Shown piece after piece: positions 44,242 through 55,900 of a stretch of 64,000 bases of DNA. The DNA is from Xenoacremonium recifei (lineage: Eukaryota; Ascomycota; Sordariomycetes; Hypocreales; Nectriaceae). The position numbers were made by a program, and so were the translations under genes. The number at the start of each line of letters is the position of its first letter. Positions within the stretch are counted from its first letter, which is position 1. The stretch is taken from positions 1 to 64,000 of the forward strand of contig WOFQ01000059.1 in assembly GCA_012184525.1 (NCBI GenBank). Reading direction: 5' to 3'. Under the pieces are notes generated by a model. That model made no database searches. It was given only the letters and a program-made list of their open reading frames with translations, and had not been told where the DNA came from.

Positions 44242-46709
44242 CTATCCAACGTACAGGTCGTCATAAGATTGATATCGACGTGCCCCTGGGTCGCCCGACA
44301 CTGGTCGAGGATTCAATGGAGGTCTCTGGTTACCGACTGCTCCAGGTTCCCAATCGGTGACTCTTCGACGCAGCATTGGCTCTGGGGTCGCATGTCGCAT
44401 CATAGAAGCATTAACTAAGGTAGACCTAGGCCGCGGTTCTGGAGTCAAGACATTTCTCCTATTGAGAGGAATGATCTCCACACCAGGCTGACCCTGGCTC
44501 TCTCGTAGGATACGAGACCCTTCTTCCCATGACACGACACGGTGCGGGCCAGGGGTACCCTGAACATCCAGACCAGGACGTCTAGATCCCAGGGGCTCAT
44601 CAAATCGTCGAAACGCAGGTTGTTGAACTTGAACACGCTCAAAGAATCCACCACAGTCCTTAATTAAGATTGGATTTGAGCGGTCGCCAGATGACTGACC
44701 ATCTCGATATACAAGCTGAGGTCCCGGAGGGGGGGCAGGACGGCCGGCGTCTTGCTGTATTGGACTGTCATGATAGGTGGCATCCACAGAAATAGGGGGA
44801 TACCTATCGTGCGTTGATGCATAATCTGAGGCTCGATACACACCTGGGACCTGGACACCGTGGTTGTCCCGGTAATCGCCGGCAGCTCTAGTGCTTGGGT
44901 TGAAAGGATCCCGCAAGGTTGGCCTATCGAGGTACGAGGGCATCTCGTCCCTCAGCTGGAGTCCCTGCATCGGCGAGAGCACCCTGGGAGAAGATCGCAT
45001 GTCGGTGCGTAGAACTGGGTGCTCTGCTTGTCCCCTGGGCGGCAAAGCACGAACGAATGAAGGGGCCATGGCATTTGGGGACGCGGGCTCGATTGACGGC
45101 ACAAGAAGGTCCTGATAAGGGTTGGGTCCCAAGGGCCTGGGTACGCGAGGACTTGACGTAGTCGGGGACAAGTCAGACATAGGAACTGGAGAGTTTACCT
45201 TCTCATATACAGGCTGGTGGTAAGGGGGGTGTTGTGCTGGTGGAGCGTATCCAACATAGCCGTTGGCATGTGGTGCAGGGCCTGCATCTTCTGAGGCTAT
45301 CCTGTTCTGTATCCTTGCGTTTTGGACGTTGGGAGAAAACGGCGCCGGGACACGGGTGGCTAGGTGATCGTAGGGTCCTGTGCTGAACTCCATGGTATGA
45401 CGATCCGGGGGTGTTTGGGGAGCGTCTGGAGACTGTCCTTCTCGGTTTCGACGCAATGCCTCTTCCCAGGCGTGGTATCTCTTGAATCCACGCTTCTCCT
45501 TCTTTCCAGCATTTCTACGGTTAGTTTTTCGCACCCCGCCCGGGACTCTTGCTTGTGCTAGAGCACCTGGCGGTGCATGACCTGGTTGGGGAGAAGGCCG
45601 GGGAGCCTGTGACAGCCTGGTCCTGGCGGTGATGGCAGCCGGTGCTGGCTGAGCTATTGACTCTTCAACCTCCTCAATCGAGGAGTCGCTCTCCGAGTCA
45701 GAATCCTCATCTTCTGAATCCGAAATCACGACCACCTCACGCAGGATTTCGTCGAGCTGGTCACGCCCAGTCTCCTCATCACCTCGCCACTTGACGAGCG
45801 TGTCAAGGCACCATGGCTCAACTGCCTTGCGAGCATTTTGCCAGGTGGTCTCCTGCAAAAGAGCATCATATCTGGTATGGTTATGCCGGATGTGAGCTAG
45901 CACGGCGAGCTGCACACGCCGTGCAAGGGTGATGTCCTCGGACAGTCCCACGGGCTTCTTCTCGGTAGCTCCCTAGGAAAATGAATATACGTCACGTCAG
46001 AACGATACGGGGATACATACCCGCCTGAAAGCGTGGTCGATGATCATTTGGCGATCGGTGTTGGGGATCCTGGGAAACAGATCTCGGATAGCGGCATCTA
46101 CTTGTCTGTTGTATTCCTCTTGCGACTCGGGGATAGGTTCGGGATCGCCATTGAGTGTCTGTGGCTTGGAGCGACGAACCTGGCCGAGCTTGGAACGGGC
46201 TTCCTCGACGATGGTCTCGCGAATGTGGTGGCCGATGCGGTGGACCTGATGGGCAATATGGTTCGATTCGATGGTGGCGTTCTGGCTTGATCAGCATGGG
46301 GACCTGCGCGGTCGAGAAGGGAGGACATACCGATACGATGAAGATCATGGCATCCTTCTCCCGAGACAACTCTTTGCAAGCTGTCGTTAGTTCTGGATCC
46401 CCGATTGGCACAAACTCGAATCCTGGAGGCGGCTTTTTGACAGTCGTGACCTGTAGGTGGTGAGTAGGAATGCTACCGGGCCTTTTGAGAACCGTCTCGT
46501 TTTACCTGAAACTCGAGCTTCTTCTTCTTGTCCTTGTTCTCCATGACTTCGAAGTACGAATAGTGCTTGATCTTCGGCATAGCAGGTTTCGCGACGAGGC
46601 CAGGGGGCAAAGGTGCCAGGGGGTCGTACTGAGACCTCTGGGCTCGCTTGTGCCGCTCCTTGGGGCCACCCGTCACGGGCGCGGGCAGCCTGCGCTTCTC
46701 TCTCGTCAT
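44242..46709 (-). CDS. DUF2293-type protein
   Basis: Four exons, 46709-46506, 46450-46331, 46281-46021 and 45972-44242, give 771 residues. Introns are 48-55 nt and all junctions are phase 0. The N-terminal third is the conserved part: a basic start, then KPPPGFEFVPIGDPELTTACKELSREKDAMIFIVS. Next comes NHIAHQVHRIGHHIR, followed by IPNTDRQMIIDHAFRR. I recognise this as the DUF2293 family of fungal proteins, function unknown. A very acidic patch (ISDSEDEDSDSESDSS) follows. The remaining roughly 480 residues are low-complexity and Pro/Arg-rich with no visible domain. A nuclear location is plausible from the RKTNRRNAGKKEKRG stretch. Confidence 0.75.
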
Positions 46710-47486
46710 CGTGAGCGACCGTTATCAGCTTACCATAGTGACTGACGGAACCGTCGATGATGTACGGTGCATGCAAGAATGCGGCTCGACAGGAGCGAGC
46801 ATCAACCGAGAATACAGTTGGAGAGGAGATGTGGTGAGGTAGGAGACGAGACGCCACTTGTACGCGAGGAGGCTGAGAAAACACGCCAGGCGACCGTTTT
46901 GGAGGTCAGGCACGAGAAAATATCACTGCCGGGAGCGGCGCGTGGCAGGCGGAAAGAAACAGAAGCAGGGGCAGAAAACAGCGCGAGCGACTTGGAGCAG
47001 CCGAGAAGTGCAGCTCTGAGGCTGAATCACCGTCTCTCGGTGCCGGGCGGCAGTTTGGGGCGGATCAAGCACGGAAGACTGCGACGGTCAGGAACAGGTG
47101 CAGATGATGCAGCAGGCAAGACTTTGCAGGAAGGCTTTGCAGTAGCAGCACCGGAGCCGGGCGATGGACGGATGACAGGTCGGGCAGACAGACAGAAAGC
47201 CTGGTCTGGTTGGGCGCCCACGGTAAGGCTCCAATAGGTGGTGCAGATGCAGGTGGGATTCTTCAGAAGGTGGTCTGTCATGCGCGGCACGTGATGGCTG
47301 AGTAACCCCGTCACGTGGGGTCCTCGAGACGTCCCACTTCCCCAGTCCATCTCACCCCGCGTTTGGATCCGAAGCTCTATCTCGCGATAGGGACGCATTA
47401 TCTAATTTAAATGAAAAGAAACTAAATGCTATTCCTTTGGTTACAAAGAAGAACCCCAAGACACTTGCCGGCCAGAATATGCCAGG
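46710..47486. other. Divergent intergenic region
   Basis: Promoters of the DUF2293 gene and regulator B. GC content falls toward the regulator. No coding frame with family motifs is seen. Confidence 0.55.
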
Positions 47487-49674
47487 ATGGATCGAGAGTC
47501 ACGGCCAGGCGCGCCTCGGAAGGTCCGCAAGCAGAGAATCCCGGTGCGTGACAGGCAGTATATTACTAGACGAACTCATTATATCAAACCTACGGTGTCT
47601 AATGCAAAGTGGTCACAGAAAGCATGCAGCGAGTGTCGTCGGTCGAAAGTAATTCCCTCTCGCTAACTGCTTTACCTTCTCCCTTGGCTAAGTAGCTAAC
47701 TCTCTCAGCTGAGATGTGACGCGCAGCGACCCTGCTCTCGGTGAGTCCCTTTCCAAAGTCTCCACTATTGTCTCTATCTCGTGCAAACATAGCTGAACTT
47801 CGCTTCTTCATGTCAGCTGTCGTATCAGCAATAAGATTTGCCACTATGTCGAACCATCTAACGACAAAGAGTAAGTTGTCTTCGAACACATGTATGGGAT
47901 GGACATCTTACAAAACATGCCCCCATTTAAATGTTGCTAACGCTTGCTCAATCACTGAAGCATAATAAAGGCTCTACAAGATGAGGTCGAATCGCTCAAG
48001 AGGCGGATACGAGAACCCTCGCGCTCTCTAGAGCAGCCTATAAATACCACAAACCAAGGGCCTGCCCAAATCTCCCCGCTGGCGACTGTCCCGACATTAT
48101 CTGACCAGGATGACGCATCGCTTTACCAAAGTTTCTTTCAGTCTGTGCTTCCGTCTATCGCGCCCTTTGACCATTTGGACTGGACCACCCCGAATCTCTT
48201 TACTGGACCGCTCGGCGAGTCGAGCATAGAACGCTATCTCAGTCTACCGTCGCACTCTTCCCCATGGCCTATAAGTGAGCAAAATCATACGATGCCCCTG
48301 GAAAAAACCAACAACATGTTGCTGTTAGACTTTGTCACTGCTGGTATCCTCACAGAAGAGCAGGCGGAGACCTATATCGTTGTGTTCTTTCGAGGCTGTG
48401 GTCGCCATTTCCCATTTGCAGACCCGATCCATGACTCAATGCCGAGAATACGCGTAAGAAGTACACTTCTATTCAACACAATGTGCGCGGTGGGATGCCG
48501 GGCTCGTCAACGGCATCAGCCACACCTTTGGAAGATTCTTGACGTCCATATCTCCAGAATGTTGGACATGCACACGATTACGGGAACGGCGACTATCGAA
48601 ACCATACAAGCACTAGTGATACGAGCTTGTTACAGCTCTGAAAGGTCACTTCTCATTTCCATGGCTACACGGATGGCTTTTGAAATAGGTCTACCAGGTG
48701 CCTACGATGACCTGAAGCAACACCTCACCCTCGAACCAGCACAAACAGGTCCTTCCGAGGTTCTGGAGTGCGATATACTTTTGCAAAAGCTCAGGACATG
48801 GTTATCGATCCTCAACCAGAGATTAATGTTGGGCATCGACGCAGGAACATCGTTAGATCTCGCTCTATATGGCAATGTGCGTCGATGTCGGGTCCTTCTC
48901 GACAAGCCCTTTTCAACAGACTTGGACCTCTGCATATTGGAGCAGATCGAGTTGAACATTCTCATGGCGAAGATCTATAACTCAATCAACGATATCACCC
49001 GTAATACTGGAGATGAAGGACTCATTGCGGTAATCCAAGATTCAAAAGTGGATATCCAGGTTTGGTTTAATGACTGGGCTTATATCCTGAATTCTCACCC
49101 ACATGAGCACTGGCTGAGGGTGAATATCAAGGTTCACCGTCATTGGGCCGATATCACCATACTTTGCTGGGCAGTGCGATCGCTCAACGGTGGCAATCTG
49201 GACGTCACGTCGCCAGCTCACAGACATGTTTTGTCAATGGCAAGAACTGCGTTGCAACAACATCTTAAGACCGTTCTTGCAGAGTCCCAGTTCTATATAC
49301 ATAACCTGCGTTATGCGACGGACTTTGTATGGGCTAAGTTTGTCTTCTGTTTCTTGCTACTCCTCGAACTTTCCGATCTTAGCTTGGAAGATGCCGATAG
49401 CCAAACTTTGAAGGAAGATTTAATGGCTCAAGGAAATGCTCTTTTCCAAGAGCTCGCTATTGCTGGTGGGATCATTACCGGGGAAACTTGCAGTCGTGTC
49501 GTCCAGGACTATCTTGAGATTCTCAGGAGCGGCATTGAAAGCTTTTCGCATTCACACCGGCCCAGCAACTTTCCCGCCTTTACTTCGCCAGAGCAGAGGT
49601 TGAGAGAGTCTCTTGTGCCTGATCGGATTGCTCTTGAGTGGGGGTTCCCTCATTTCTGTCTGCAGACTAGGTAG
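47487..49674 (+). CDS. Zn2Cys6 transcription factor with fungal-specific domain (B)
   Basis: Exons 47487-47543, 47619-47648, 47709-47740, 47817-47870 and 47961-49674 give 628 residues. The zinc cluster C-x2-C-x6-C-x5-C-x2-C-x6-C is assembled from three small exons: KACSECRRSK, LRCDAQRPCSR and CRISNKICHY. A short coiled coil (ALQDEVESLKRRI) follows, as is normal for dimerisation. The rest is the fungal regulatory region, with AVGCRARQRHQPHLWKI and a helical C-terminus. The first intron (47544-47618) is 75 nt, free of stops and a multiple of three, so retention would insert 25 residues directly before the first cysteine. The spliced form gives the usual IPKACSECRRSK start. The gene is tail-to-tail with the GH31 gene, 62 bp apart, and is its obvious candidate regulator. 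Confidence 0.82.
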
Positions 49675-49736
49675 TGAAAACAAAGGGTGGCAAGCTTAAT
49701 AAGAAGCTCTGTCTTCGGTGCCTAGCATTTAACTAT

Positions 49737-52277
49737 CTAGATTAGTTCGAATTGTTTCCTTGCCTGATCATCTCTCGCGTGCTCCACGATTGATCGACCT
49801 TCAGCTACAATAGAGCGAATATCGCCTGAGGGCAAGATGACGACTAGGGACTTCCACGGCGGGATGAAGCCCGAGCTTTCATCCCTAGTAAACTTGATCT
49901 TGATGTCAGTTGACGATGTCGAATATTCGATTGTGTACTGCGAGACTCGGTTCTTCTGGACAGTTGATACACCGTCATCCTCGTACCAGGTCGTCTTGTA
50001 CCATTTTCCTTCCGAGTCGCCCTGCGGAGGGAATATCTCGACGGCCCTATAATCATCAAGCGGGAGGCCAGCAATGTTGTCTTTTTCGCCAGGTGAGAGA
50101 ACTTGTATATCTTTCCCGACAGGCATGGCAGTACCAATCTTAGCCAGGACTGGTATCCCCGCCCCATGCCACTCTGAATCCAGTGTCACCCACTGGCCTG
50201 CTTCAAGGTACTGATAAGGTGCCTTCAGGTTAATATAGCCCTCATCCTCCTCTGAGGCCTTAGGTAGGTAGACAATAGCCTGATTAACGCCAGGCTCATA
50301 TACGCCACCAACCAGGAGTGTGTCCCCGAGCCAGTACTGTGTCTCACCATCCGTAATCTCTTTTTTCCATACCTCAGGGTCCGATTCATATCCCCAGCCT
50401 GTCCATCGTTGAGGAGGGGTTGCCGAACGGTGACTCTCCAACATCAAGGAGTAGAGATACGGGATCATGGCGTAGCGCCGCTTGATAGCCTTTCTGATCA
50501 ATGGAGTAATCGCTGGGTACATCCATGGCTCAATAACATCACCCACGTTATTATCATCGCCAGTCTTAAAACAGTTGATGGCAAACCGCGGGGAGTACGT
50601 GCCCAGCTGCACCCAGCGAAGGAGCAGTTCAGGCGAGGGCTGCGGGCCTTCAAAGCCGCCAATATCATGGCCATAACATTGCATGAGACACATTCCCGCG
50701 GTGAGCGAGAGCGCGTTTGCGCCCTTCATGCCTGGCCAGCTCGTGACGTTGTCGCCGCTCCAGGAACTGCAAGCATAACGCATAGTGCCAACAGATGCAC
50801 TGCGCGTTAACACAAAGGGGCGCGTGTCCGGGTCAACTTCGAGAAGTGCGTCATGCGAGGACTTTCCATGCAGCTCGGTATGCAAGGCACGGCCCCAGAG
50901 GCCGATCTCTGGTCGGGTCTTGACGGTTTCAGGGACAGTTAGAGACGGTTCGTCCAGCGCACACTTCCAGTTGTCATTCGTGACAGTGTATTCATTGTTG
51001 TCGTTCCAGATACACTCGATTCCTTCTTGTCGCAGCTTCTTAACACCCTCATACCACCATTTGAAGCCGGCAGCTGAGGTAAAGTCAATATGGCCTCCTT
51101 CGCCGCTCTCACCGCCACCGGCGCTCCAGAGGCGGGTAACAGCCGTCTCATTAGTATGAGGATCTATGAAAAAGGCACCAGCTTCTTTGAGTTTTTGATA
51201 TTCGGGGTGATTCGCTAAAACATATGGTTTCACGTTGGCAATCAGCCGCATGCCGCGTTTTCGGTACTCGTGGATGAAGCCCTCCGGGTCCGGGAAGCGG
51301 TGACGGTTCCAGGTAAAGACATTGCGCGTCTTGGGTGGCTTTTCGGCGACTGTGTACCCGGAAGACATCTGGTATGCTGAGCAAGGGATATCATGTTCCC
51401 TCATCTTCTCGGCGAGTTCGAGAAGAGCTGTAGATGCGGGAGGGTCATCCAGCATAGAGTACTTCATGCCTCCAGAGAGATATCCGAACGCCCATCGAGG
51501 GACGAGCAGGGGATAGCCCGCCAGATCGGCATATGATGTGACAACATCCTTCAGGGTCTTGCCAACAATGACATATTCTTCCAAGCCGCCATAATGCTGA
51601 CGGTAGACCTTGTAATGCCCCCACATGCCATCCATCTCGGCACCAACAGAGTAGTGGCCACGACTATGGGTGGAAGAGAACAGAGCAACACATCCCTCAG
51701 GGGTCGCATTTATCAACAGCGGAATGTGCTTATATAGCGGATCTGTTCGGTACACATCATAGCCAAAGCTGTCGGTGGCAGAGATCTCAAAGCGGCGACC
51801 AGACAGATCCATTGGGGCCGCCTTCTCACCCAAGCCGACATGAAGGGTGCCGCACTTATAGCGTGAATAGTGAGCGATACCGGTGCCGTCAACAACGTAT
51901 GAGCGATGCGGCACATCTTGATGCAACGGTGCTGAGCTGGCAAACGCCACCGAAACCAACGGCGTAGTCTCGCTCCAGTCGACGGTGGCCACAATATTGT
52001 CCATCTGAATCGTCTTGCTGCTGGGTGAAGAGGTCACCTTGGGTTGGGTCGCGCTTAGCTGACTGGCGATGCGAGGGACGCTTGGGTGAGGGGGCAGGGG
52101 ATGGCTGTCGGCCACAAATGTTGTCCGGAACACGTTGGGACGGACGGCTTCAAAGCCGAAGCGAAAAGGAAGCCCGGGACTGGCGCTCTGGAGATGGACA
52201 CTCGGTGATGCCGTATCGCTGCTCTGGGCCGAGTCAACGGACCAGGACGTGGGCACCAGCTCTTTCTGGGGAGACAT
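49737..52277 (-). CDS. GH31 family glycosidase (alpha-glucosidase/xylosidase type)
   Basis: A single-exon 846-residue enzyme. The retaining-glycosidase nucleophile is Asp426 in IWNDNNEY and the probable acid/base is Asp509 in WSGDNV. Other GH31 features are the PRWAFGYLSGG entry, GMRLIANVKPYVL, GHDIGGFEG and the PYLYSLML segment, followed by beta-sheet domains. There is no signal peptide, so it is likely intracellular and would act on an imported oligosaccharide. The specificity loop cannot be read reliably. The start is the first ATG in the frame, at a normal distance from the N-terminal beta domain. An inverted CGGAGA repeat lies 194 bp upstream. Confidence 0.9.
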   Translation of the reverse strand: MSPQKELVPTSWSVDSAQSSDTASPSVHLQSASPGLPFRFGFEAVRPNVFRTTFVADSHPLPPHPSVPRIASQLSATQPKVTSSPSSKTIQMDNIVATVDWSETTPLVSVAFASSAPLHQDVPHRSYVVDGTGIAHYSRYKCGTLHVGLGEKAAPMDLSGRRFEISATDSFGYDVYRTDPLYKHIPLLINATPEGCVALFSSTHSRGHYSVGAEMDGMWGHYKVYRQHYGGLEEYVIVGKTLKDVVTSYADLAGYPLLVPRWAFGYLSGGMKYSMLDDPPASTALLELAEKMREHDIPCSAYQMSSGYTVAEKPPKTRNVFTWNRHRFPDPEGFIHEYRKRGMRLIANVKPYVLANHPEYQKLKEAGAFFIDPHTNETAVTRLWSAGGGESGEGGHIDFTSAAGFKWWYEGVKKLRQEGIECIWNDNNEYTVTNDNWKCALDEPSLTVPETVKTRPEIGLWGRALHTELHGKSSHDALLEVDPDTRPFVLTRSASVGTMRYACSSWSGDNVTSWPGMKGANALSLTAGMCLMQCYGHDIGGFEGPQPSPELLLRWVQLGTYSPRFAINCFKTGDDNNVGDVIEPWMYPAITPLIRKAIKRRYAMIPYLYSLMLESHRSATPPQRWTGWGYESDPEVWKKEITDGETQYWLGDTLLVGGVYEPGVNQAIVYLPKASEEDEGYINLKAPYQYLEAGQWVTLDSEWHGAGIPVLAKIGTAMPVGKDIQVLSPGEKDNIAGLPLDDYRAVEIFPPQGDSEGKWYKTTWYEDDGVSTVQKNRVSQYTIEYSTSSTDIKIKFTRDESSGFIPPWKSLVVILPSGDIRSIVAEGRSIVEHARDDQARKQFELI

Positions 52278-52988
52278 TCTGCAGATGGGTTCTTGGCTAT
52301 TATACGATAGAAGTTGAGCTAGGGAGAAGGAGTCGCCATCGAGCCTTTTATACTACCTTTGCAGTCGTGATAGTATCGCAGATGAGCAATGCGTCTCCAC
52401 CACGTGCCCGAGCCGATTCGCTGCTGGACTCGGGGGAAACCCTAACATGCCCGATCCATTGAGGGGCTGCCGGAGAAATATGGGAATCTCCGACGTCGAA
52501 TATTACTGTATGTTGATTTTCTTGAACTCTGCGGAGTAAAGGTGCTGCAATGGGATTGGTCCACTTACACACTTCTCCAGCATTTTCTGTCCCAATGAAT
52601 GGGAGTTGTTACTTGGACAAAGGATTCCTGCGGCTTGAGTAATACCAGAAGAGCATTAAGACACCCTTGTATTAGTCCATCAACTCTTATATCGTTGACA
52701 AGTATTATTACGTCTAGTAATGCTCCACTGGACTGTGATAACCAAATTGTATTAATTGAAGAAAGTGCTAGGCGTATGTATGGGACATAGGAGACTAATA
52801 TTACAATGTGAAATGAATGGCAGCCTTTTCGTCGATACTGGCTTTGTCCTGTCGTTTCTTTGTTCTGCTGCTCAATGACCATTACCAACTTGCCAGCCAG
52901 AACACCCTTTTCTTGGTTTCAATGTTAATCCCATGCTTAAGCAGAGCTAGATCTCATCCAGCTCGGCAACTTCAGGAGGCAAGACCTC
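52278..52988. other. Promoter of the GH31 gene and 3' flank of the SGNH gene
   Basis: A 711-bp spacer between two minus-strand genes. It becomes AT-rich beyond 52,500. An inverted repeat is listed at 52,471. No gene is seen. Confidence 0.6.
52471..52492. promoter_or_regulatory. Inverted CGGAGA repeat upstream of the GH31 gene
   Basis: CGGAGA, ten bases, TCTCCG, centred about 205 bp before the GH31 start. Inverted CGG-type half-sites are the usual Zn2Cys6 target form, though this spacing (N16 between triplets) is wide. Confidence 0.4.
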
Positions 52989-55900
52989 TTAATTGCAAGG
53001 ATAATTGGCACTAGAGTCGCTGGGGTACGCGTTGCTGGCGGCTTCTTCAAAGGAGCAAATTGGGATATTGACCATTCCCAACGCATTGATGCCGTTGTCG
53101 GAAATATCCTCCATCCCGTCGACCGTGGTCGGGTCGGAAGTAGCCCAACCGTTGGCATTTCCATTATTCGAATAAGCACGGAGAGCACTAAGAAAAATGT
53201 TTGGTTAGTTAACTGGTATCAAGGTTAGGGTGGTTGCTCATTTACCTGGTGACAATGTCTACAACGGTGAGATTTCCGAACTGTGAGCCGTCCAGAGTAT
53301 CTATACCAGGTAGAGACTTCACGTGAGGACCAACACCGCTTGCACATACTCCGGGAGCTGCAGCACTGCTGTCGCATATTTCGTCACGATCTTCTGTCGA
53401 CTTCTTCATCCCCACGAGCCAGTACGGCGTATCGTCGATGCACACCAAAGCAGCAGAGCTCAAAACACCACTCTCAAAGTAGATGATGGTTTCTTGCTCG
53501 CTCAGTTTGTTGCCATTGTAGCCGGAGCAAGCGTCACTTCCCTTATGCCCCAATCCCTCAGCGGTTCTGTTCAGTAGCCATTAGCAACCATCTACTCATA
53601 AAGGGCGATCTCTTTTCTTACGCGATGAAGGGGCTGACATCCGAGGCAGAAATGTTCCATGCCACCGGGATGAGGTAGGAATACATTGCCAACTCCAGGT
53701 CCCAGGTAACATCCAGAGCGTTCGAATCTTCGTTAGGGTCCCAGGTACCACCGTTCACAATCGCCCGATAGAGCAGTTCAGGGCTACCAAAGGTGTTTTC
53801 GCACAAGTTAGAGACCTCGACCTCCCAGTTTGTTGCTATGTGGCTCATGTAGGAAGAGATCGTGTTCTGGGCAGCGAGGTCATCCACGCTGGAAATACTC
53901 ATTCAGCAAGACGGTCCACTCAGGGGGGAGATAGGACAACTCACGCGGACATAGTATCCTTGGTAATACCGAGACTGTTTGACATGATAGCATTCGTGAC
54001 ATCCTTGCCAACACCCAAACTATTGGGGTTCTGCTTGAATAACGGAATATTCTTGAGCCCTGCGCAACGTTAGCTACACGCCATACAAACACAACTACCG
54101 AAGATACGTGCATGAATTGAATGCGCCTGCCGAGAAGACGGAGAATGCTAGTTGAATAACATCAAGCATGACCTTGCTATCCTTCATCTCATCCAGTTGC
54201 GGGGCAAATGTCGACGAAAAGGTCCCGATATCACCACCCATCAGTGCAACGGCGTTGATGATGCCCTGATAGAAGTTGTTGAACTGAATGTGGTACCAAA
54301 CCATGGAGTTGATAATGTAGTAGCTGTAGACATGTGTCAGTCACCAAGCCTCAAAATCTAGGATTGTGTATGTCTTGACTCACCCTCCTGGGGAGCTAAC
54401 AGCGGCATTGGCTGTGTCGCTTTCACCACATTCAATGTTGGTCTAGACTAGTTAGCCTGCTCTTGTGCGTGACGAACGACGCTCTGTCATGTCTTACATT
54501 ACAATCCGCGCTGGTGACACTTTCGCAGTTGATTCCAGGCGCCGCGTGGAAGTAATCGACCATGAAGTTGGTCCAGGTCAGACTGTGGTTGTTCTTGGTG
54601 TAAGCATTCCAGCAGTCCGCGTAGGCGTCCGATGCCTTCGAATCGATGAACTGTTGGGTAGGGTCATTTGTCGTATCGGTGAGGGTACCGTAGCTGCAAG
54701 ACACGTTCCTCCATCCGTTGGTGTTTGCTCCGTCGTCGACAGTTGTTCCCTTGCTGCCAATCCCGAATCCTCCGCTTCCGTCATCACCGGAACCATCATC
54801 ACCAGAGCCATCGTCACCTGACCCGTCACCGGAGCTACCACTTGAGCCGCTGCTGCTCGAATCATCTCCCGGCACGGTAGGAAGGGGGCCATCGAAAGTA
54901 GGGTCATCGCCGGTTTTGTCACTAAGCCCACAGCTCGGCGCCAGTGACGTTCTGGCCTCGTTGTTGAAGGTGCCCAGAATATAATGCTCATCTGCAATGC
55001 CGTTGCCGTCCAAATCGTGCCAATATTCGCAAGTGCCAGCGGCATTACCAGCGTAAGCCTTGTCAGCGGTGCTAATGCCTTGCTCTGTCCAAGCATACGA
55101 GGATCCAAGGAGATCAGCTGGGTTACCAGGACCGGCGTCATACCAGACATAGGCATCGCCTGAAAACTTCTCGATCCAGAGTAGGTCATCAGCACCGTCG
55201 CCGTTCACATCGGCCCAACGCAGGTTAGCCCGGTCTTTGGAGATCGAGACCTTGATCTGACCAACATCTGACCAGCTACCATCAGAAGCCTGCACAAATC
55301 CGGTAGTAGTACTGTCAGGCTGAATGCAAAGGTAGTCGGTTCTGCCGTTGCCAGTGATATCAGCAAAGCGGACGGCCACTGTTCTTAGTTAGCAGGCTTT
55401 TCTCTCTAGTGCTCGAGTCTTCGGCCCAATCTCTCAAGCCCAACAATACAAGACATAGGAGACATGATAACTTACAGTCAAAGATGGCAAGCCCCCTCGT
55501 CTCAGCACAAGTCAGTATTGGCGCAGGGTTAGACTCATATGTCCAATCCCAGGTGCCTGCTGTCCCGTAGTTGTTGATCCAGACTTGAACAGCGCCACCA
55601 TCGGGATTTGCGTATATGATATCGCAATAACCATCGCCGTTCCAATCAGCAAGATGCAAATCTCGTCGGTTCAAGTTCTCTGGAGGAGTCCAGATAGTCC
55701 CTTGGTAGTCCCAATAGCCATCAGGATCCGAATCAGAGATCGTCCCCTTGCCACGGTTCTCCCAAAGCTCCATCTTTCCAACAGACCATATCCAAACATA
55801 GTCGACCATACCGTTAGCATGGCCCATCATGTTGCAGTATCTATCACCATCAGCCAGAAGCTTTGTCGCACCACCGCCTGTGTTCTTCCAGACGCGCATC

